From Solen grandis (Eukaryota; Mollusca; Bivalvia; Adapedonta; Solenidae), in the NCBI GenBank assembly GCA_021229015.1, contig CM037788.1, positions 44,436,696 to 44,500,695 of the forward strand: DNA of 64,000 nt, read 5' to 3'. Position 1 is the stretch's first letter. Each line of letters begins with the position of its first letter. The position numbers were made by a program, and so were the translations under genes. The notes below the pieces were generated by a model, which worked only from the letters and a program-made list of their open reading frames with translations, had not been told where the DNA came from and did no database searches. This document shows, one piece after another, positions 53,701-64,000 of this stretch.

Positions 53701-55042
53701 ACAAGAGGCCCATGATGGCCCTAAATCGCTCACCTGAGATAAATAGGTTGACCCAAGGAAAATCTGTACCAATTTAATTTGAAATCTGGCCAGTAGTTTT
53801 TAAGAAGATGATTTTTAAAGTTTTCATATTTTTTTTCTTTTTGTTGCCATGGCAACAAGAGTTCTATATGGATCAAGTTTATTTTAGGAACTTTTGTGAA
53901 GGTTGACCCAAGGATCATTCCTGCCAAATTTAATCAAATTCTTACCAGTGGTTTCAGAGGAAATGTTGATTAAAGTTTTCCCTATATACATACAAGGCAA
54001 ATAAGCCCCGCCCCTGGCGGCCATGTTTTTTACGGATCGGAAAATTTTTAGCAACTTTGGTAGAGGTTGACCCAAGGAACAACTGTACCAATTTATTTTA
54101 AAATCTGGCCTGTAGTTTTGAAGAAGATGATTTTTAAAGATTTCCTTTTTTTTTCTTTTTGTTGCCATGGCAACCAGAGTTCTACATGGATCAAGTTTAT
54201 TTTAGCAACTTTTGTGAAGGTTGACCCAAGGATCATCCCTGCCAAGTTTAATCAAATTCTGTCAAGTGGTTTCAGAGGAGATGTTGTTTAAAGTTTTCCC
54301 TATAAATAAATAAGGCAAATAAGCCCCGCCCCTGGCGGCCATGTTTTTTTATGGATCGGAATAATTTTAGCAACTTTGGTAGAGGTTGACCCAAGGAACA
54401 TCTGTACCAATTTATTTTAAAATCTGGCCAGTAGTTTTGAAGAAGATGATTTTTAAAGTTTTCATTTTTTTTTCTTTTTGTAGCCATGGCAACCAGAGTT
54501 CTACATGGATCAAGTTTATTTTAGCAACTTTTGTGAAGGTTGACCCAAGGATCATCCCTGCCAAGTTTAATCAAATTCTGTCTAGTGGTTTCAGAGAAGA
54601 TGTTGTTTAAAGGTTTCTCTATATACATATAAGGCAAATAAGCCCCGCCCCTGGCGGCCATGTTTTTTTACGGATCGGAATAATTTTAGCAACTTTGGTA
54701 GAGGTTGACCCAAGGAACATCTGTACCAATTTATCTTGAAATCTGGCCAGTAGTTTTGAAGGAGATGATTTTTAAAGTTTTCAAATTATTTTTCTTTTTG
54801 TTGCCATGGCAACCAGAGTTCTTCATGGATCAACTTTATTTTAGCAACTTTTGTAGAGCCTCACCCAAGGAACATTCCTGCCAAGTTTCATTAAATTCTG
54901 TCCAGTGGTTTCAGAGGAGATGTCGTTTAAAGCAAATTGTTGACGACGCACGACGCACGACGGACGACGCACGACGACGGACGCCGGACGAAGGGCGATC
55001 ACAAAAGCTCACCTTGAGCACTTTGTGCTCAGGTGAGCTAAA
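53701..55042 (+). mobile_element. family 1 element, 320-bp core, with known empty site
   Basis: Left end ACAAGAGG + CCCATGATGG + CCCTAAATCGCTCACCTGAG, then three to four monomers of about 320 bp with GTTGCCATGGCAAC. A GACG/CACG tract (54945-54985) and the palindrome AGCTCACCTTGAGCAC-TTT-GTGCTCAGGTGAGCT plus AAAA follow. It splits repeat R; the second copy of R at 55880-55900 reads ATTCCAAAAGGATC without it. No target duplication beyond A residues. Frames inside are satellite translations. Confidence 0.9.
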
Positions 55043-55982
55043 AAGGATCAAACTTTGGATTGCCGTAAAATGAAAAGATCAAGTCCGATCTTCAAAAACT
55101 AAACATTATACGAAAGAACTATTTAGAACTAAAACTTTTGTTCATATACTCTCAATGAAATATTTTTAGATTTGGAGCACTTTGGGGCCGAATAAAAACA
55201 AAATTATCGTAATATGACCTTGACCGTTTCAATGTTTTTTAACTTTTTAATTGTGAGGCCCTTTCAAACATAACAATACATAACTTGTGAAAATTTCATG
55301 AAGAATGAACAGAAAATAAAGTCAGGAGCGACAAAAAAACATGTTTTTGAAATTTTAATTTTTCCTAAAATTTAGTGAAGTTTGACCTTTTTCTAGAGGA
55401 CAAACCACGCATTTCCTAAATTCGCCACCCCATATATTTTGTGCGTATATGTCTTGCAAATCATTTGCAGCAAACAGAATTCTTCTATCTGATTTCTAAC
55501 AAAAATGGATAGGTTTTTCGTAGACCTACTCTCATTTGCAATTTTTTACGAGATTCGAACTTTCAACCTTCCGTTACTAGCTCAAAAAGTTTCAGCCACT
55601 CATACCTAGAAACTATCATATTTTATTAGGCTATCAACAAGGAACATAATTCAATTAACCGCATTTGGATCAGGCTTCAACTTTTTGAGTTATAAGCAAA
55701 AGAATGATTTCAAGAAAAGCGCCCCCCTAGCGGCAAAATGAGATATAAAATTGATTAAAATTTTACTGTTTGGTACCTAGCAAAGCAGCAGCAAATAGTT
55801 CAATCAAGTATACTAGTCGCACAAGTCAAACTTTTTATTCTTGTGTATCAGAATTTGAAGCATAAAACCTGATTTACAATTATTCCAAAAGGATCAAACT
55901 TTGGACTGCCGTATAATGACCAAATCAAGTCCGATCTTCAAAAACTAAACATCACTGGAAAGAGCTCTTTAAGAACTAAAAC
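55043..55982 (+). repeat. repeat R, remainder of copy 1 and start of copy 2
   Basis: Copy 1 resumes with CAAACTTTGGATTGCCGTAA and AAGTCCGATCTTCAAAAACT. From about 55495 the sequence repeats 53.3-53.7 kb at moderate divergence (GACCTACTCTCATTTGCA, CTAGCGGCAAAATGAG, AGCAGCAAATAGTTC). It then repeats 55043-55130 uninterrupted up to the gap. The tandem arrangement has a unit of about 0.9 kb. Confidence 0.65.
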
Positions 55983-56082
55983 NNNNNNNNNNNNNNNNNN
56001 NNNNNNNNNNNNNNNNNNNNNNNNNNNNNNNNNNNNNNNNNNNNNNNNNNNNNNNNNNNNNNNNNNNNNNNNNNNNNNNNNN
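55983..56082. other. assembly gap, 100 N
   Basis: Exactly 100 N, placed within or at the end of repeat R. A repeat-terminated contig end is the likely cause. Confidence 0.99.
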
Positions 56083-57620
56083 ACAGGGTTATAAAAAATT
56101 TGTAAAACAAAAACAAAGCTTTTCTAATTTCAAAATGTATCCTCTTTTGTAACCATTAATTTACACTTGAAATTTATAAAAATAACTTATTAATAAGAGA
56201 TTTACTGTGTCTTTTATTTCTTGCTATACTTTTTTGTATCAATAATAGGATATATAGGAAGATTCGTTATATGCAAACATTTATAACGAAAATTTCGTTA
56301 TGAAGATAAGACAAAATTTGGATGTTACGAAATAATTTGCAAGGTCCCTATGATTTTGTTATGAGTGAGCTTTACTGTATCCCATTTCCTTCTTACAACT
56401 GTGTTATTCGAAAGTTTAAAAGAACTCAAGGCAGAACTTAGCTAGGGATACAAATGTTTATTGTTGTTTATTGTATTTTTGTAAACCAGTATACAAAGTA
56501 TTGTAAATATGTCTCTTTTGTGTCATAAGATAGTTTAAACAAGAAATAATGTAACTTGAAAAGCTACTGTTTACATTTAGTTCCTTCTAAATAGATTAAG
56601 GTGCAAAAATAAATCTTCCAAAGGCTTCCAATTATAGCATTTCCTCTATAGCCTTTACAATTCAGTGGGGCTTCGTATCCATATTTTAGAATTAACTAGT
56701 TTTTAATAACCCTAGAGGGAAACATACACGAACTACTGCAGCTAAATTCCATATAATTCACTTATCAGTATATCAATTTGATTACTTTCTTTCATGCTTC
56801 ATTAGAGGACAATCTGACTGAAGTCATTTCCTCTATATACGCTAAGCTACATACCGTAGTACACACAACTTTAATTTCGAATATTTTATTTATATTTACT
56901 TAAAATATATCACACGCAGTGCAACAATAAAACGACCATAAAATTTAAATTAAATTCTATAGTCTTATGTTTCTAAGATGCTCTGCTTAAGATGGATATG
57001 AATCGTTCAGTTTAACATCTGAAAGGAGTTAAATTGTTCAATCAAATTTACAGTTACTTTGCAGAATAATAGAAACGCGTAATCGATTTTCTCTGGGATG
57101 CTGTCGCGATTTTTATAGACATTTAGTAAAATGAATTTAGTTTGTTCTAGTATATGGTAAGCTTAATGTGATACGATGCGATGTGGTTAGATAAGCCATG
57201 TTGTTAAATTACTTGTGGTGGTATGGTGTGATGTGGTGTAGTAGGATGCGATATAGTATGGGATAGATTTTTATTTAACTGGTTTTGCATGATGTGATAT
57301 TGTTTTTTTGTTGTTGTTGTTTTTTGCTGTATGATACAATGTGTTGAAAGATCATGTGTGATTTAATGTGAAAAATTTTGGCGGGATGTTATATGGTTTA
57401 GTGTGATATTGTGTTGTATGGTGTGCGGTATGATATAGTATAGTATGGTATCAATCTCATCAAAATCAGATTCATTATGCTAACTGGATCTGACCACATC
57501 GTATAGAGGGTTGTCTCAGATTGACAGTTGTATAAGCCAATCCAATCGGCGGTGACAGAATCATTCTGTATTTCAGGGGAAAGTAACCGTATCAATCTAA
57601 CAATAGGGTAGAAAGATGTT
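56083..57620. other. no gene seen; degenerate GTGATRTGGT-type tract
   Basis: AT-rich. From about 57165 to 57450 there is an irregular low-complexity tract of TATGGTGTGATGTGGT-like units, which keeps the minus-strand frame at 57398-57742 open. No exon or transposon end recognised. Confidence 0.45.
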
Positions 57621-57624
57621 TCAG

Positions 57625-57720
57625 CGGCCGAGTAGCTCATTCGGTAGAGCGATAGCTCATTTGGTAGAGCACTCGCCCTGTAAGCAAAAGGCCCAGGGTT
57701 CGAGTCCCGGTCAAGCTGCA
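57625..57720 (+). repeat. tRNA-like sequence with duplicated A box
   Basis: Two A-box-like units in series (GTAGCTCATTCGGTAGAGCG, then ATAGCTCATTTGGTAGAGCA). One anticodon-arm-like region (CGCCCTGTAAGCAAAAGGCC) and a B box (GGGTTCGAGTCCCGG) follow. It resembles a tRNA-Thr/Val-type head of a SINE. Stems are imperfect, so a functional tRNA is unlikely. Confidence 0.55.
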
Positions 57721-58800
57721 CATTTTTCTCACCCTGTGACAAATGTTTTACCGAAGTTAGTTAGAAACGCGCTATTCAATTGGTTTAAAATCGAGTACTT
57801 GCTTATGCATATAAATTACTTAAAAGGTCAATTCCCCGGGGAAATTGGGTTTTATGTATTATGAGTTATGGTTTCGTTTGCTGTGAGTAATAGTGATAAG
57901 ACACTAAGTCTGTTGGCTTACAGTGCGCTACGGGTTGAACATGTTTAATCAAGGAAAACAATGGGACAGCATTATGATATAGAAAAGTATAATGAACATT
58001 ATTTCGCATGGTTTTTCAGAGTCCATTTGACTTTCAAGAAATAAAATCAATACGAGTAAGATCACCATTCTTGAAAGGGCTATTTAAAAAAAGTAGAAAA
58101 AAACAGGTGAGTTTCATGAAATGACACACTGTTGTTTTCACCATATAACACTACTTTCTATTATAAGTAGATACGTATAAAATAAAACGTATCTGAGACA
58201 TATTTTATGGTATCAACATTTTCCGATAATTATCTATTAACTGAGTCGATGATAAGTTATTGTAGGATAGCATTAAAGAGAAAGTTTCTTTTCAAGGTGC
58301 TACAACAATACAAGGCATAACATTTAGATAGAGATTTTCCGAAGATAACGTTAAAAGCCTTGAATAGATAAATGGGAAAACGAGAAATAAACTCCAATAG
58401 AACATTGATTAAAACATGCGTGCAGTAATTTGATATTAGCGTCCTGTTATGAATTATTTTCTCTTTATTTCATGTTCATGTAATTACAAACTATCATTGA
58501 TATTGTTAATTCAAACCACTGAGACATCGACACGACAGGACATTACGTTATAAGAGATTATGATTGCTTGCCGTCAATCCGATTAATTTAACTAATGGCA
58601 TTCGTATATGCGTTTGTTTTAATTAATTTCAAGAACTGCTCTAATCTGGAAACCTCTATTAATGATTCTATTAAATGCTTTGTCGTTATCTTAGAATGCT
58701 TAAAAGAAAGGGTCATTACATTTCTCTTTGAAAAACTATTCGAAAACAATTTTATGAATTCCTTTGTAATTCACATCAAAACTGTAAAAGAAAATCAAAA

Positions 58801-58834
<34 letters not shown>

Positions 58835-61165
58835 CAGAAATTATCATTAATTCCATTTACAGATTATTTAGAAATATTTTATTAAAGTTCTTCATTGATA
58901 AAGCATATGTTTTGCGTAAATGTTTTCAATATTACCGTGTAATTGAAATGGATTTGGGGAAACGCATATTAAGTAAATGGACATGAAATTAATTTCAGTT
59001 AAATTTCTAAGATAAAAAACAATGGTGACATTAATTCCAAGCCGATCGAAGAAATAAATAAGATCTGGTGTAAGATCTTAATATCCATGCATCAAAGTGA
59101 GTAGAAAACATCAATCATTTATTATTTCATGACGTGTTTTGAATGAAAGTGTGCAATTTTTAACATGTACATTGTCATATGCAAACGCTATGACATTGGT
59201 TGTTGAAATCATGCACATAAGCAAATAACATTTCAAATATATCTATATTACAACTATTGTATAAAAGTTTTTACATGTTTTTCCAGTAGGCTCATTTAAA
59301 CATTTAAAGATGTGCTTATATTGGAAAAAAGGATTAAAAATAATACATACATAGTATTCTTGTGACAATATTAAAACACGATAATATATTAAAGCTTATT
59401 AGTATTGTGAATCCATTGCATTCAAAACTGATGCTTTTACCAATAGTAATGTTACTGAGAAAAAAATAGTGTATTCAAATAAAAAAAAAGCAAGACAAAA
59501 ATGTGTTTCAGGTCCGAAAATTTAAACATATAACAAATTTAATATCCTTAACAATTTTGGTATACACAATGACAAACACTATTCATATCAAATGTCAGCG
59601 AGCCTTTATACCAAGCATGCTGTGCACGCATGTAGGAAATAAAAACTGTTCAATACAACAACTTAGGAACTGTCAAAACTGGACTACATCACTTGATTAT
59701 TTTTTTATTTTTTTTGGGGGGGGGGGGGGGTGATTTGAGTGACAATGAAATTATGACGGGAATTCTTAGTGAGTAAGAGCAAGGGGACCCTATGGTTTAA
59801 GCATAATCTCACTTTTCCAGTTTCTTTACACTTTGGATATAGTTCACAGCTTATTTGTCCCTGTAGACGAAACCGATCGCACGTTATGATATTCAAAAAC
59901 ACTGATCCTCGATTTATTAGTCTTTTGTGTAAAATGAAAAGGTAAAGTATAGAGAAAAACTGTTAAATTCTTACAAGGCAAAAATATACTGTACCCTATG
60001 GGAAAATACGTTTTACGGGTCTAATGCATGAAGTAATCCAATTTCGTTATAAGGCGGTCCATTTAAGAAAAGTTTGCCAAAGTCTTCAGCAGTGAATATC
60101 TTTAGGGAATAACGAAAATTTAATTTTGTCAAGTGTTTTCAGTAAGAAACAGACAGGCCAAAATGATCCTCTTTTTGACACAATGATACATATCTAGTAC
60201 AAAATCATCAGTTTACTTTGGCAATTTTGAAAGGGCTACGAGTTATTGTAAATTGAACTGATATGACCCCATGCTGTTGAAGATATTGAAAATCATACTC
60301 AACTTAAAAATGATTATCATTTTTAACTCAGTTTCTCAATAAGCAGTTTTCACAGCATCTTCTTAGCCCATTCTCAGCTAAATAAAACATCTTACTCAAG
60401 TATGTTGAATACAGTTTTTTAACATTCCGTATTACACAAACTGCTTGAACATGATTTAAAATTTCTAAAAATCTCAGTTAAAGTATCATACTCGGGCTCA
60501 AACACAGAGTTAAGCACATTTGTAATTGAGTTTCAGCTGTGGATCGTACTCAAGTGATTGTTTTTGAGAACACGTAACCAGGTTTGATTATGTGCACAAT
60601 TGATAACAATAGCCTTTATCTAACATGTACTTTATAAAATATGCATGTTGTATATATATATGGTTCTAGTCAGCTTTATTAATTAATAAATCCCTACAAA
60701 TCCCTACCGATTATTATGCTGTTCATTTCATCAATTTGTCTGGCAGTCAGTCCAGGTACTTAAGATATTTAAGTTTTCAAGGTGTTTTTCGATAAAAATG
60801 TCAACCTTTTTATTGTAGTAGAGGTATGATATGATGTATGCACTTCCTTACCGTAGAGCTTGTATATTGTAGTAGAGCGTTCGACTTACACACCGAGGGT
60901 CTCGAGTTTGATTCAACCTCGGGACAGTAGGATATTTTCTGGTTATATACGCTAAGAAGGTGTGTTACGTATACTTTCCAGAATGCAGTTCCACTGCTGC
61001 TAAATAAAGACTTTTCTTTCACCGCATATATCTTTCGACAAATTTTGTACACATATGCACCAAATATGTCAATACATGCAGTTTTAAAATTAGTGTCACT
61101 GTTTTTGAAATATGGTTTAACTGATGTTTTTCGATTCCTTATATTAGTGACCTACTTTTTTAATC
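57721..61165. other. long stretch with minor repeats only
   Basis: No splice-supported exon in 3.4 kb. It contains a T run of about 31 bp (58804-58834) and a G run (59716-59730). A diverged MITE end is near 60545-60586 (ACGTGTTCTC on the minus strand, relative of 9051-9212). A weak tRNA-like segment lies at 60865-60925 (TAGAGCGTTCGACTTACACA, GAGTTTGATTCAACCTC). Other open frames have no domain. Confidence 0.45.
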
Positions 61166-61189
61166 GATTACGAATGAAAGTAGTAGAAG

Positions 61190-61460
61190 TAGTAGCAAAA
61201 ATAATAACTTGACTTGACTACTTGAGTTTACCGTCGCTTCGACAGCATTTCAGTCATAAAGCGACGTCCAGATAATTAATGGAGGAAGGCCCCGAATGCA
61301 CGGAGGCATCCGGGTAGAAACACCGACCTACCGCAAGGCAGCTGGAAGGCTTCCTCACATGAAAATCTGAATGACCCTGCCGGGATTCGAACTAACGCGG
61401 TGAGGGGCTGAGTGAGTGTTAAAGTCAGCGAATTTACCCTCTCGGCCACGGAGGCCCCGC
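61190..61460 (-). mobile_element. tRNA-Ser-like SINE
   Basis: On the minus strand: GGCCTCCGTGGCCGAGAGGG (A box region), then GTTAGTTCGAATCCCGGCAG (B box). The body has CCTTCCAGCTGCCTTGCGGT and GTGTTTCTACCCGGATGCC, with a tail near GACGGTAAACTCAAGTAG. A fragment of the same head is at 2990-3072. The LINE at 61465 begins directly beside its head. Confidence 0.75.
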
Positions 61461-61464
61461 AAAA

Positions 61465-64000
61465 ATAAAAATTGACGGTTATGATTATTTTAACTGTCCT
61501 AGACCAAAATCGAACAAAAGAGCGCGAAGAAACAGTGGAGGAATAATTATTTATTATAAAAATAAACTCAAGGGTAAAATTGATCTTGTTAGCGTAGATT
61601 TTAATGGAATTATCTGGTTTAAATTAAAACGGGAATTTCTAAATTGTGATAAGGATGTATATATGTGTACTTGTTATATACCACCAGAGGAATCTACAGT
61701 ATATAAACATGTAAACTCTGATCTTTTTGAATATAATTTCTTTGATCAGTTAGATGATAATATTCGTAAATATTATAATGTTGGGTCTGTTTACATAACT
61801 GGTGACTTTAATGCCCGCACGGGCGAACTACCTGATTATATATCAAGCATAAACCTCGAACGTTACGTCACTATGCCGAATGATGATGATTTTTCTCATG
61901 TTAAACCACGTAAAAATAATGATAAGCAAACGAATAGTTTTGGCATGAAATTGTTATCTTTATGTAAAGGAAACAATATGTTTATAGCCAATGGACGCCT
62001 TGAGGGTGGTGATTTTACGTTTAACTCAGTGTATAGAAATAAGCCAGCCTGTAGTACTGTTGATTATGTAATAACCGATCACGTGAATTTGTACACAATT
62101 GTTGATATGTGTGTGCTTGATATGACTGATTTTTCCGATCATTGCCCAATTACTTTTTCTCTTAGGTATTTCGTTAGTGATAATGAGGTAACTCAGATTC
62201 CTTCAGTGGATAAAATATTTTGGGATCCTTCGAAAATTGACTACCTTAAAGATCAAATTAATGCTAAAAAACACATCTTTGATGAAGTAATTAATAGACT
62301 TTCTTCTTCTGAAACCAATATACACGAGTGTGTAGATAGATTATCTCAAACCATTTTTGATATTTCGTTTCAGTGTTTTGGTAAAAGAATTACTCCGGGT
62401 CGTACCAAAAAAAAGCAAAAGTCTTTATGGTTCAATGAACAATGTCGTGAAGCTAAGAATGATTTTCATAAAGCTAAACGTACTTACTTGACAACACGTT
62501 CGGAAGATGATAAAGTTATTTTCATAAATAGTCGCAAACATTTTGCAAAAGTCAAGCGTAGGACAAAAATGTTATTTTATGAAAATGAAAAGCATAATTT
62601 ATGTTACCTTAGTAAAAATAATCCAAGAAATTTTTGGAAATACATTAATAAGTTTAAAAAGAATAAAAATAATATATCAAGTGATATTAGTATGGAGGAT
62701 TTTGTAAATCATTTTTCAACTATTTCTAATATAAAACATTGTGATTTCGATGAAACTTTACATGGCATCAATTTTGAGGAACATCTTTATATTGAAGAAT
62801 TAGATGTTCCTATAAATTTGGATGAAATAAAGAAAACACTGTTATCTCTTAAGAGAAATAAATCGAATGACCTTGAAAATAACGTAGCTGATTTTTTCAT
62901 TGACGCGCATGAGTTTATTAGTCCCTATTTGTGTGTTATTTTTAATCATATATTTGATACTGGTGTATATCCTGATTCATGGTCGAAAGCGGCCGTTATA
63001 CCATTATACAAAAAAGGTGATGCAAAAGATCCAAATAATTACAGAGGAATCACTATTGTTAATATCATGGCTAAAATATTCTCCTTGATCTTACGCAATA
63101 GAATAATCATTTGGTGTGAGCGAGATGGTAAATTTCATGAAAATCAGTTTGGTTTTCGAGATAATAAGTCAACGTCCGATGCAATTTTTATTCTTCATTC
63201 AGTTATACAAAAGGTACTTGCACATAATAAGAAACTGTGGTGTGTTTTTATCGATTATGAAAAGGCATTTGACACAGTAATAAGAGAAGCGTTGTGGCTC
63301 AAGCTGGTACAGCTAGGGATAAGTAGTAAAATGCTCACTATTGTTAAGTCTATATATAGTCGTGTACGGTCGTGTATTAAATTGTCTTCTAACGTTAAAT
63401 TGTCTGATTTTTATGATGTCTCTATCGGCTTGAAACAAGGTGAGCCCCTCTCACCATTACTTTTTATCCTCTTTATAAATGATATAGTAGACGAAACTGA
63501 TTTTAATTCACTATCAGAAAATGATTTTGAACTTTTGTCCGCCTATCTAATTCTTTTTGCAGACGATATTGTTCTATTTACAACTGATCCAGTGAGTTTA
63601 CAAGCTCAAATTGACAGTTTATATTTATATTCTGTTAAATGGGGTTTAAAGATAAATGTTTCAAAAACTAAGGTATGTATTTTTGAAAAAAGAAAACAAA
63701 ACCATGACGAAAAATTTTATATAAATGGAGTAGAAATTGAAAGAGTTGAAAAATTCACTTATTTAGGAATAAACTTTGTATATACTGGTAATTTATCTTC
63801 AGCCGTGAAAGCTCTACATGATCAAGCTTTACGAGCATATCATCATTTATTTTCCATTTTTGACCGGGTTAAGCTTGATATTAAGACAAAAATCTCTCTT
63901 TTTGATACATTGATTACGCCTATATTATTATATGGATCAGATATTTTGGGTATTTATGACTATAAAGAAATTGATAAATTACACATAAAATTCTTAAAGA
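61465..64000 (+). mobile_element. LINE with open EN-RT frame, runs off the window
   Basis: A non-LTR retrotransposon copy, 5'-truncated inside the endonuclease and abutting a SINE head at 61460. It has no stop in its frame for about 2.5 kb to the window edge. It is far better preserved than the LINEs at 23, 34 and 47 kb. The strong A+T codon bias is typical of the element and differs from the host exons. The 3' end lies outside. Confidence 0.9.
61472..64000 (+). CDS. LINE endonuclease/reverse transcriptase, partial both ends
   Basis: About 840 codons without a stop, no start codon because the 5' end is lost. Endonuclease part: GGIIIYYKNKLKGKIDL, CYIPPEES, ITGDFNARTGE, STVDYVITD and FSDHCPIT (the SDH catalytic triplet, about 62130). 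Then a basic linker. Reverse transcriptase: AAVIPLYKKGD, NNYRGITIVN, QFGFRDNKSTSDAIFILH, FIDYEKAFDTV (motif A), GLKQGEPLSPLLFILF (motif B) and LILFADDIVLF (motif C, about 63550-63580). WGLKINVSKTK, KFTYLGINF and the TPILLYGSDI thumb-region motif follow. It would copy its RNA into nicked target DNA. Family: CR1/RTE-type, not resolved. Confidence 0.9.

Noticed and set aside
57625..57720. Functional tRNA-Thr gene
   Set aside because: The doubled A box and mispaired stems point to a SINE head.

Overview
This is AT-rich eukaryotic DNA with spliced genes and dense transposons. The hairpin-ended repeats (AACAAGAG...GAGCTAAAAA), tRNA-derived SINEs, Helitron, CR1/I-type LINEs and an expanded G2E3-like HECT ligase family all point to a bivalve mollusc. 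That assignment rests on recall of bivalve repeats, not on a search. Two 100-N scaffold gaps (5883-5982 and 55983-56082) show it is an assembly, and several exons carry single-base homopolymer slips.

Layout. 4.4-21.0 kb: a six-exon minus-strand gene for a SAM + C2HC zinc finger + HECT E3 ubiquitin ligase. Its last exon is present twice around the first gap, almost certainly through a misplaced alternative contig. A mariner derivative, piggyBac-type and other MITEs, a SINE and hairpin-ended elements sit in its introns. 21.2-22.4 kb: a 21-bp minisatellite with 84-bp higher-order structure, just upstream of the HECT start codon. 22.7-29.2 kb: a candidate plus-strand gene with a TDP-43 N-terminal-like exon; its intron holds a broken LINE and satellite arrays. 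30-33.3 kb: arrays, then a minus-strand gene for a type I membrane protein carrying three lesions. 33.8 kb: a divergently oriented candidate first exon. 34.7-36.3 kb: the 3' end of an RNase H-bearing LINE and an integrase relic. 36.3-39.3 kb: nested hairpin-ended elements with 145-bp and about 320-bp satellites. 40.9-45.9 kb: a decayed autonomous Helitron (Rep, PIF1 helicase, endonuclease), followed by unrecognised exons to 47.2 kb. 47.8-53.0 kb: LINE 3' ends, a second family of hairpin-ended element and a transposase-like relic. 53.2-56.0 kb: a diverged repeat whose two copies give an empty and a filled insertion site. 56.1-61.2 kb: mostly featureless. 61.5-64.0 kb: a LINE with an uninterrupted endonuclease/reverse-transcriptase frame leaving the window.

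The most notable pattern is a shared architecture in three unrelated-looking element families. Each has a short 5' hairpin, then a motif S, then an array of 145-320 bp repeats, then a 3' palindrome whose distal arm is the reverse complement of S. Empty-site and nested-copy comparisons show insertion in A-rich DNA without an evident target duplication, as expected of Helitron/Helentron-type rolling-circle elements. An autonomous Helitron relic lies in the same window, but its ends were not matched to these elements.
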